A DNA stretch of 64,000 bases from Saksenaea vasiformis B4078. Its lineage: Eukaryota > Mucoromycota > Mucoromycetes > Mucorales > Saksenaeaceae. The notes below the pieces were generated by a model. The model worked only from the letters and a program-made list of their open reading frames with translations. It ran no database searches and was not told where the DNA came from. Of the stretch, positions 56,486-64,000 are shown piece after piece. The position numbers and the translations under genes are program-made. Every line of letters begins with the position of its first letter. The stretch's first letter is position 1. Location of the stretch: NCBI GenBank assembly GCA_000697055.1, contig JNDT01001970.1, forward strand, positions 1-64,000, read 5' to 3'.

Positions 56486-59400
56486 ATGGATCTATGCGAC
56501 AAAGAGCGAGAAGTGGCTGTAAAAAGATAAACCTGATTTTCACTCACGTTGATCTAATGATTATCTTTTGAGAAGGTCAGCGAACATTTGATGACTGAAA
56601 TTGCGAACCAATGTCAGTATGGCATTCATGTCGACGGACGCAACGTCGAAAAACGTGCGCTAGAATTTGATACTGTTGCTGTTAATGTTTCTTCTTTGTC
56701 ATACACCGTAAAATACAAAGAAGAGATCTGCACAAAAGCGATTGAAGCGAACAAGCGCAAGAATGGCTTGCTTCTTGATGGCACCTTTCATGAGATCGTT
56801 CCAAGAGAATATGCTCGCGCTGCGAAAACCAGCAGCTGCCTACATAGCCATACGCAGACATCAGGCGAGAACAACGCTGAAGATTATCTTGTCTGTTATA
56901 TCTCTTGCGCAGAAGTAAGTTATATTGACATCGCTGTGCTGAGCAATTACATTTACAATGGTATACAGGTGACACTCTCCTCTAGATTCCTCAATGTGAA
57001 CTCCGAGCTTCTAGAGGGAATTCAAGATGCCCTAACAAGAACAACCAATAATCAGAAGTATGAGTCGTTGCAGCAAATCTTTGACAAGTTTGGATATTAC
57101 TACCCTTCTCGCATCATTATTGGTATGACTAGATCGCCAAACAAAACGTAATTGGAAACATAATACTTTTTTTAAGGCGGCAGACTGACTTGGAAACCAA
57201 AGGATGGTGGGACAAACCTAATCAAAAAAGTCGAAGAATTGCAACTGGAAGGGGTTTCTGGTATTAGCGTTGTAGTGGAAAAACTGAGAACGCCGGATGA
57301 ACCTTGTGATTTTTCTGAAGTCTTAGGTAACCTGAAACGTAGCTACGTTGCTACTATACTTAAGACGCACAATGTAGGTGGTGAATCTCGAATATTTTAC
57401 TTCAAAGGATTCGAAGCTTGGAAGGAAACAATTCAATGTGAAGGAGCGATTATACAACTGAAAGATCTGAAGCCAATATATAACATCTTGAACGAGGACG
57501 AGCAAGCTCAGGTGCTAGAGGTGTACGAAAAGGCCTTCTTAGATACTCAAGGTGTATTTTACAACTGGCCTCTCAGGTTGGTACCGGGCACTCAACGTGG
57601 CATCCAGGAGATTCCGTATCTATGCCAAGCTCCTTATTTGAAAGGGAGTCTTCCCATAGAGCTAGAGAACACATCGGCAGGTAAATCGGCCAATAGTTTT
57701 CTTCTATCTTCTAACTTCTATAAATGCCGTAGGACAAATGTTATTCTATGTAAACAACAAACATATTACGAAAGATCTATATGAAGACCGCGTGCAGCCG
57801 TCTATATTTAGCTTTGTGTCAACAAACGATAATTATGAACGTGGCCCTTTAAAATACGGCGACGAAGTTTATGTAGAACTAGGAGATCAGGACTTTGAGC
57901 ATACAAATGAACAACGGTTGAGAAAGGTACTTTCGCTGCTACCTGCGGTGGAAGGTATGACGACTGAGCAAGAACATTATTTTACCACTGTGGCTGCGCT
58001 GCGGTCGCCAACATTGCTACAAAAATGGTAAAACAAGTTGAAATGAAGACATACGCAGACTGATGATTTCTTCTTCAGGAAAATTGCACGTCCCATTGCA
58101 GCCGACGAGCAGATCGATAACAGCAACAAGACCTATGTTCAAGAGGGTGACGACATCATTCTACAAAATGAAATAATCAACGATACTGGCAGCCGCCTGC
58201 CCGTGTATTTATGTATTACCCAGTTTGCAAGCTTATCTGATAGTGGCGTGATTCCGCAGGAAATTGTAAGTCCTATCCTATCTGCAGATCGTGTAGAGAT
58301 GCTTGCTGCAAGTGCAAGTAGCAGTTATGACAGGGATCGGGTGTGCTGGCAGATCCGATCTCTACGAAACTCTTCACATGTTGATGTCTCTGAAGCGCTG
58401 GTCCATCACTGGAATCAAGGAATCCAGCATGACGGACGTTTATCTAGCTCCAACTTGCTGGTTATGCGTAACTTGGACAATTCCGGGAAAACGGAGGCCA
58501 ATGAGCATGAAAGAAAGTTCATTTTGGAGCACCTGAAGGTCCGCAACGATGTATACATAGATAAATTGTGTGCTACGAACAACAACGATACAGATATTCG
58601 ACTCCGTACGATGCTTGGCTCGGTATTTCAAAAACATTTAATGATGCCTTCCAAAGAAGATACAAATTATTTACTTATATACGTGCAAACGCATGAGGTC
58701 AGTGATATGTACGATCAAACAACAGCGGTAGTGATGCAGTAACCTGTTTCAGCTATGTCTCCATAATTCCACTATCGAAACGGATCAATCATTTATCAAT
58801 GACGTTGACATGGCGTTGAAATCTGCTACTGATGAGCAGCGATTTGAGGAGCTTCAAAAGATTTTTTCAAGGTACGGCTATTTTTACGCTTCAAAAATGG
58901 CACTTGGTAAGCATCTTCCAGTGTGGATGGTAATTTGTCTTAACAAAGATATATAGGCGGAATTATCGTCATTGAATCGCATATCACAACTGCAGAGGAA
59001 AGAAGAACCACATCCACACATGAAGGCACCTATTTGGTATATGAGACAATGAAGAACTCCATTCTCCCAGGCCAAAGATACAGTGTTATCGGTAAGTCAA
59101 TGTCTCTTATTATACACATACCAAGATAAACATCTATTCTGTTGTCAGGTGGCAAAACATCCCTTCTATCTAATATTGTTAATTTTCGTTTTACTTTACG
59201 CGATGTCGAGAAATGGATGGAGTCTCTTCGCAGAGATCCCTTGATTATCCAGTTTCAGCATCTTGTCCCAACTTACCATCTTCTACCCGATTCCTTGAAA
59301 ATTTGTGTTGAACACTTATTTAAGCAGGCAATCCAAAGCCGTTATCTAAAGCAACGCAACATTGATCATACGTACCATCTTAGTCATAACAACATGGACA

Positions 59401-62400
59401 TGCTGCAGAGATACAAGGAGAGCTACTTATGTTGCAGTGAAATCTCACGGTGTTGGTTATTGCTCCTGTATGCTAAAAGGTTCGGGGCTGACGAAGGTCA
59501 TATTCGCGCATGCAAGCAGTTTGCAGAAGCTAGCAGCAGCAACGATGCTAATGCACAGTATGAGCTTGGAATGATGTACATGGATGGCACAGATGTACCC
59601 AAGGTCCGCAAGAAGGCAATCAAATTCTTCATACAAGCTGCAAGCCAGGGACACAGAGATGCACAATATCAACTTGGACAGCTATATTCGTCCGATGAAG
59701 GCTCTGACACAAATTACGACGAAGCGCTCAGATGGCTTATAGCAGCAGCCGAACAAAGCGACTCCCGTGCAGAAAACCGTCTTGGAGTGATGTACAAGTC
59801 TGGCAGAGGTGTAGATGAAGATCACAACGTAGCCATTTCTTGGCTTACAAGAGCTGCTGATAGAGGCAACTCCAAGGCACAGTATAACCTTGGAATTATA
59901 TATGCCCACAATCAGCAGAACCGCGAGGAAGCATTGAGATGGCTTAAGCTTTCGGCCGATCAGGGTGATAGTGACGCACAGTATGAAGTAGGCATGATGT
60001 ACCTTCCTGGCGAAACAACAAGCCCGGACGTCTCCCAAGCAATTGAGTACCTCGAAAAAGCCGCCAAACAAGATAATCCTCGAGCACAGTACAATCTTGG
60101 ATGCATATACAACAAATGTGAAGGCATACAGCAAGACTTGACAGAAGCCTTTAAATGGTGTCATCTTGCTGCCCACCGAGATATTTGTGATGCACAGTAT
60201 AACGTTGGCATTATGTATCGAGATGGTCTTGGTGTTGAGGCAGACGAGAAACGGGCTTTCCACTGGTTCGAAAAAGCAGCAATCCAGGACGATGCCGTAG
60301 CCCAATACGTTCTAAGCGTGATGTGCAGCAATGGCAAAGATACAACGGAGGATCACAACAAGGCGTTCAAATGGTGCGAAAAAGCTGCTGCTCAGGGTTA
60401 TGTTGATGCACAAGTCAAACTCGCAGATATGTATCTTAGTGGATGCGGTACAGAAAAGGATACGCGGAAAGCACGTATATGGTACGAAAGAGCCGCAGGC
60501 CAGGGCCATGCCAGTGCGCAGATGAAGCTTGCAGATATGTGTGAACACAAAGAGCATGCTGAGGAATCTGCGGAAGAACCTGCTCAGCATGACGGTACCG
60601 AAGAAGAAATGAAACTAGGAGCCATGTACCTTCACGGAACAGGCGTAAAGCAGGATTACTGTCAAGCATTTTCGTGGTACAAAAAAGCAGCAGATCAGGG
60701 AAACGCTACGGCTCAAATCGTGATCGGCGACATGTATAGAGAGGGCAAAGTTGTAGAACAAAGCCAAAAAGAGGCAATTTTGTGGTACGAGAAAGCAGCT
60801 AAGCAAGGTGAAACCACCGCGCAAACCAAACTTGGTGATGTATACAGCAGCAACCAAAACATGGAGAAAGCTTTCCGCTGGTACAAACTGGCTGCGGATC
60901 ACGATGATGCTACCGCACAAATCAAAGTTGCAGACATGTACCATTGTGGAAAAGAGTATGACAAGGCATTAGAGTATTACGAAAGAGCTACCAGTCAGAC
61001 CGACAGCCTGGATCATATGATGCTTGGAGAGTTGTACGAGCGGCTCCACAATGACATCAAAGCGTTGGAATGCTACGAGAAAGCTGCCGGAAAAGGCCAT
61101 CTCAAAGCACTAGTTAAGCTTGGAGATGTTTACCATTATGGAACAATTGTCGAGAAGAACCACGTCGAAGCATCAAAGTGGTACGAAAAAGCTGCTAAGT
61201 TGGGAGATATCGATGCATCCTTCAAGAATGGTGACTTATACAGTGAGAAGGATGATCATTGCAATGCATTCAAGTGGTACAAAGCAGCCGCAGATCAGGG
61301 AGATGCCAACGCACAAACGAAAATCGCATTCATGTATCGCGATGGTAGCGGGGTCAAGCGGGACCCCATCAAGGCTCTCCAAGAATTCACGAATGCAGCA
61401 GAGAGGGGAGTGGCGGAAGCGCAATTTGCTGTTGCAGAACTCTACTTTTCCGACACTTTTGGGAAGAAAGATTATGTGAAGGCGTTTCAGTGGTACAAAA
61501 AGGCTGCCGATCAAGGCCATGAGGGTGCTCAGGCTGTGCTCAAGAAAGTTCATCGGAAGAGATATGTACATGTTGCCTGTGATATAGCGTTTCCCTGGTA
61601 CGAGCTGGCTGCAATGGACGGCAATCTCGACGCGCTGGTGATCGTAGGAGACATGTACAACGAAGGGAAGGGAATACCTCAGAGCCACGCGCAAGCCTTT
61701 GCATACTACCGAGACGCCGCTTACGGGAACGTTCCCGAAGCTCACGTCAAGCTTGGTAAAATGTATTATGCCGGCAAAGGTGTACAACAGGACTACGGAA
61801 AAGCGTTTGATTCGTATAAAAAAGCTGCAGAGTTAGGTTACAGCCATGCTCAAAATCTTCTTGGGAACATGTATCGAACTGGAATGGGCGTGAACAAAAA
61901 CGATACCAAAGCATTTGAATGGATCGAAAAGGCGGCTACGCAAGGGATAGTGGAGGCACAGATTACAGTTGGAGATATGTACCTCTCTGGAAAAGGCATA
62001 CGTCAAGACGACAGCAAAGCGCTTGAATGGTATGAAAAAGCTGTGCTCAAAGGCGATGCGAATGCGCAGCTTAGACTCGGGAATATGTACCTAGAAGGAA
62101 GATGCGTGAAGCAAAATGACTGCCTGGCGATCGAATGTTATACATTAGCGGCCTCTCAGGGAAACGCCACAGCACAAAGATGTCTTGGAGACATACATCG
62201 TGATGGCAGATACGTTCAACGAAACTACGAGCAAGCGATTGAATGGTATAAAAACGCAGCCGATCAAGGCGACGACACTGCCCAGATGAGACTTGGTGAT
62301 CTGTACAGCGATGGAAAACACATGGAGCCGGATTATAACGAGGCATTCACGTATTATCGAGCTGCCGCTGACGAGAACAATGTTAAAGCTCAAATGATCA

Positions 62401-64000
62401 TTGCTGACATGTACTTTCATGGAAAAGGCGTGAAAGTGAACTACGGAGAATCTTTCTTGTGGTACAAAAAAGCAGCAGATCGAGGGGATGTCGATGCTCA
62501 ACTCAAAATTGGCGACATGTACAGCTCTGGGACAGGAGTGAAGCAAAAACATGGGTTAGCCCTCGTGTTTTACCAGCTTGCTGCTAACCAAGGCAATGCT
62601 ACGGCGCAAACCAAAATTGGTGACCTGTACATTGACGGGAAAGCAGTAGAACCAGATTGCGACGAGGCGTTCCTATACTACAAAAAGGCTGCCGCTAAGG
62701 GCAACTCCGTTGCTAACTTCAGGCTGGGAGAAGCGTACTATTTTGGTTTGGGAGTGAGTCAAGACCACTTCAGGGCGTTCCAGTACTATAGACAGGCAGC
62801 TTTCCAAGGTTCTGCGGATGCACAAGTCAAACTTGGGGATATGTACTATCATGGAACCTGTGCTCAACAGGACTATCAGCAAGCCATCAAATGGTATAGA
62901 AGCTCTGCTAGCCAAGGCAATCCTGATGGAAAAATGAGACTTGGGAGCATGTATCATACGGGAACAGGAGTAACTAAAGACTTTGAAGAAGCACTTTCCT
63001 GGTATGAACAAGCCGCCGAGCAAGGAAATGAAAGTGCACAATGCAAGCTTGGGAATCTCTACAGCAAGGACGAGGGAGTATTTCATGATTACGTTCAAGC
63101 GTTGAAGTGGTACAAACGCGCTGCTGAGAGAGGAAGTGTCGAGGCGCAGATCAGACTTGGAGAGATGTACAGCGTTGGAGAAGGTGTGCAAGACGACCAT
63201 AACGAAGCATTCAAATGGTACAGCATGGCTGCTGAGCGAGGTGACGCCTATGCGCAAGTTGTTCTCGCTAGTGTGTATGGTCAAGGGAAAGAGGCAGACC
63301 AGAGCTACAAGAAGACGTTTGTATGGTACCAGAAAGCTGCCGAAAAGGGCCACGCAACTGCACAGACTATGCTGGGAAACATGTATTACTACGGGAACCA
63401 TGTGGATCAAGACCGTTCTACAGCGTTGAAATGGTACACAAAAGCGGCGAATCAGGGCCATGCCTACGCGCAAGCCATTGTTGGAAGCATGTATTATTAC
63501 GGAGAAAGTGTGGAGACAAATTACAGCGAAGCGTTCAAATGGTACAAAAAGGCTGCCGAACTTGGTAACGCCAGTGCACAAGCTATACTCGGAGACATGT
63601 TCCGAGATGGGAAAGGCGTGGATCGAAGTTATCCAGAAGCCATTAAATGGTACGAAAAGGCAGCCTGCCAAGGCCATCTCAATGCGCAGATTAGACTTGG
63701 GAACATGTACAATGGGAAAAGAGAGGGTGTGACTCTAGACTGCAGAGAAGCACTCAAATGGTACAAAAAAGCTGCAAGACAGGGTAACGCAGGCGCGCAA
63801 ACAAAAGTTGCGCAGATGTATGATGAAGGACTGGGTGTAGATCAAGACCATGCAGAGGCGATTATATGGTACAAGAAAGCGGCTGTACAAGGTTATGCGA
63901 AAGCGCAGATCAGACTCGCGTTTATGTACAAGGATGGAGACGGAGTTCATAGAGACTATAAAACAGCTTTTGACTGGTATGGCAAGGCAGCGGTTGAAGG
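56486..64000 (+). CDS. Giant protein: two tandem MACPF-like modules followed by at least 42 Sel1 repeats (3' end beyond window)
   Basis: Exons: 56486-56518 (tentative first), 56576-56914, 56969-57122, 57177-57680, 57733-58027, 58079-58697, 58753-58906, 58957-59091, and 59149 to the edge. Module A (residues from about 20 to 340) and module B (from about 500) share the pattern LQ(Q/K)IF..(F/Y)GY(F/Y)....(I/L)GG, then W..(S/T)I or W.ESL, then PxYxLL/NIL. The YG(Y)F...GG signature resembles MACPF/CDC pore-forming domains. Between them are two beta-rich stretches (LKYGDEVYVELG and YVQEGDDIILQNE). From 59541 Sel1-like repeats of about 36 aa (AQ..LG.MY..G.GV.....A..WY.KAA.QG) run without a stop to 64000. 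Sel1 arrays are alpha-solenoid scaffolds. No signal peptide is visible. A recognition/effector protein, NLR-like in logic, is inferred. The first exon is a weak call. Confidence 0.75.
59541..64000 (+). repeat. Coding tandem array of 42 or more Sel1-like repeats
   Basis: Units of about 108 bp (36 codons) can be counted by their AQxxLGxMY words; I count 42 up to the window end. Most units keep WYxKAAxQG. Around 60541-60600 and 61510-61600 units are irregular (extra EESAEEPAQHDG linker; KKVHRKRYVHVA). The opposite strand shows long accidental open frames produced by the same codon pattern. Confidence 0.9.

Noticed and set aside
62673..63677. Long minus-strand open frames (up to 334 codons) opposite the Sel1 array, also at 59682-62552
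   Set aside because: They arise from the repeated codon pattern of the Sel1 units on the plus strand and show the same 36-codon periodicity in antisense.

Overview
The window looks like nuclear DNA of an early-diverging filamentous fungus, most likely a Mucorales-type Mucoromycota. This is inferred from gene content and style: intron-dense genes with very short introns (mostly 45-80 nt), A/T-rich intergenic DNA with long homopolymer runs, a fungal MULE-like SWIM zinc-finger family, a Fanzor gene, a fungal SLO-type potassium channel and giant Sel1-repeat genes. No prokaryotic features, rRNA, tRNA or CRISPR array were seen. Splice joins were worked out by hand. For VPS53, the acyl-CoA ligase, RPS4, the BRF2-like gene, NNR, the metallophosphoesterase and GDA1 the exon lengths sum to an exact multiple of three. 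Layout, left to right: the tail of a SWIM-family gene (1-283); VPS53 (388-3701, 18 exons); a peroxisomal 4-coumarate/acyl-CoA ligase (4652-6645); a hairpin MITE; ribosomal protein S4 (7176-8361); a gene-poor stretch with a dispersed repeat; a truncated KRE6/SKN1-like membrane protein (11838-12622); an unknown acidic protein (13701-14552); a BRF2/TFIIB-like factor (17264-18579); and MRE11 on the minus strand (19602-21500). From 22.7 to 30.8 kb is an accessory block: an inverted copy of the dispersed repeat, a pogo-type MITE with TA duplication, a minus-strand Fanzor (eukaryotic TnpB, RNA-guided nuclease family) with RuvC motifs and a zinc ribbon, and a second SWIM-family gene in divergent orientation. 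Housekeeping genes then resume: NAD(P)HX epimerase (30987-31987), a small coiled-coil protein (34502-34900, minus), a C2H2 zinc-finger protein (36045-37076), a secreted 5'-nucleotidase-like metallophosphoesterase (39553-41901), a second MITE, a degenerate minisatellite, the Golgi nucleoside diphosphatase GDA1 (43482-45051) and a calcium-activated (SLO/BK) potassium channel on the minus strand (45155-49734). The right end is accessory again: a decayed family-B DNA polymerase (52045-55135, minus), then a giant gene (56486 to beyond the edge) with two tandem MACPF-like modules followed by at least 42 Sel1 repeats in one exon. The two most striking systems are the Fanzor locus, with hairpins and an unusual repeat at and beyond its 3' end, and the MACPF-like/Sel1 giant gene, whose architecture suggests a pore-forming or NLR-like recognition protein. 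That last function is inference.
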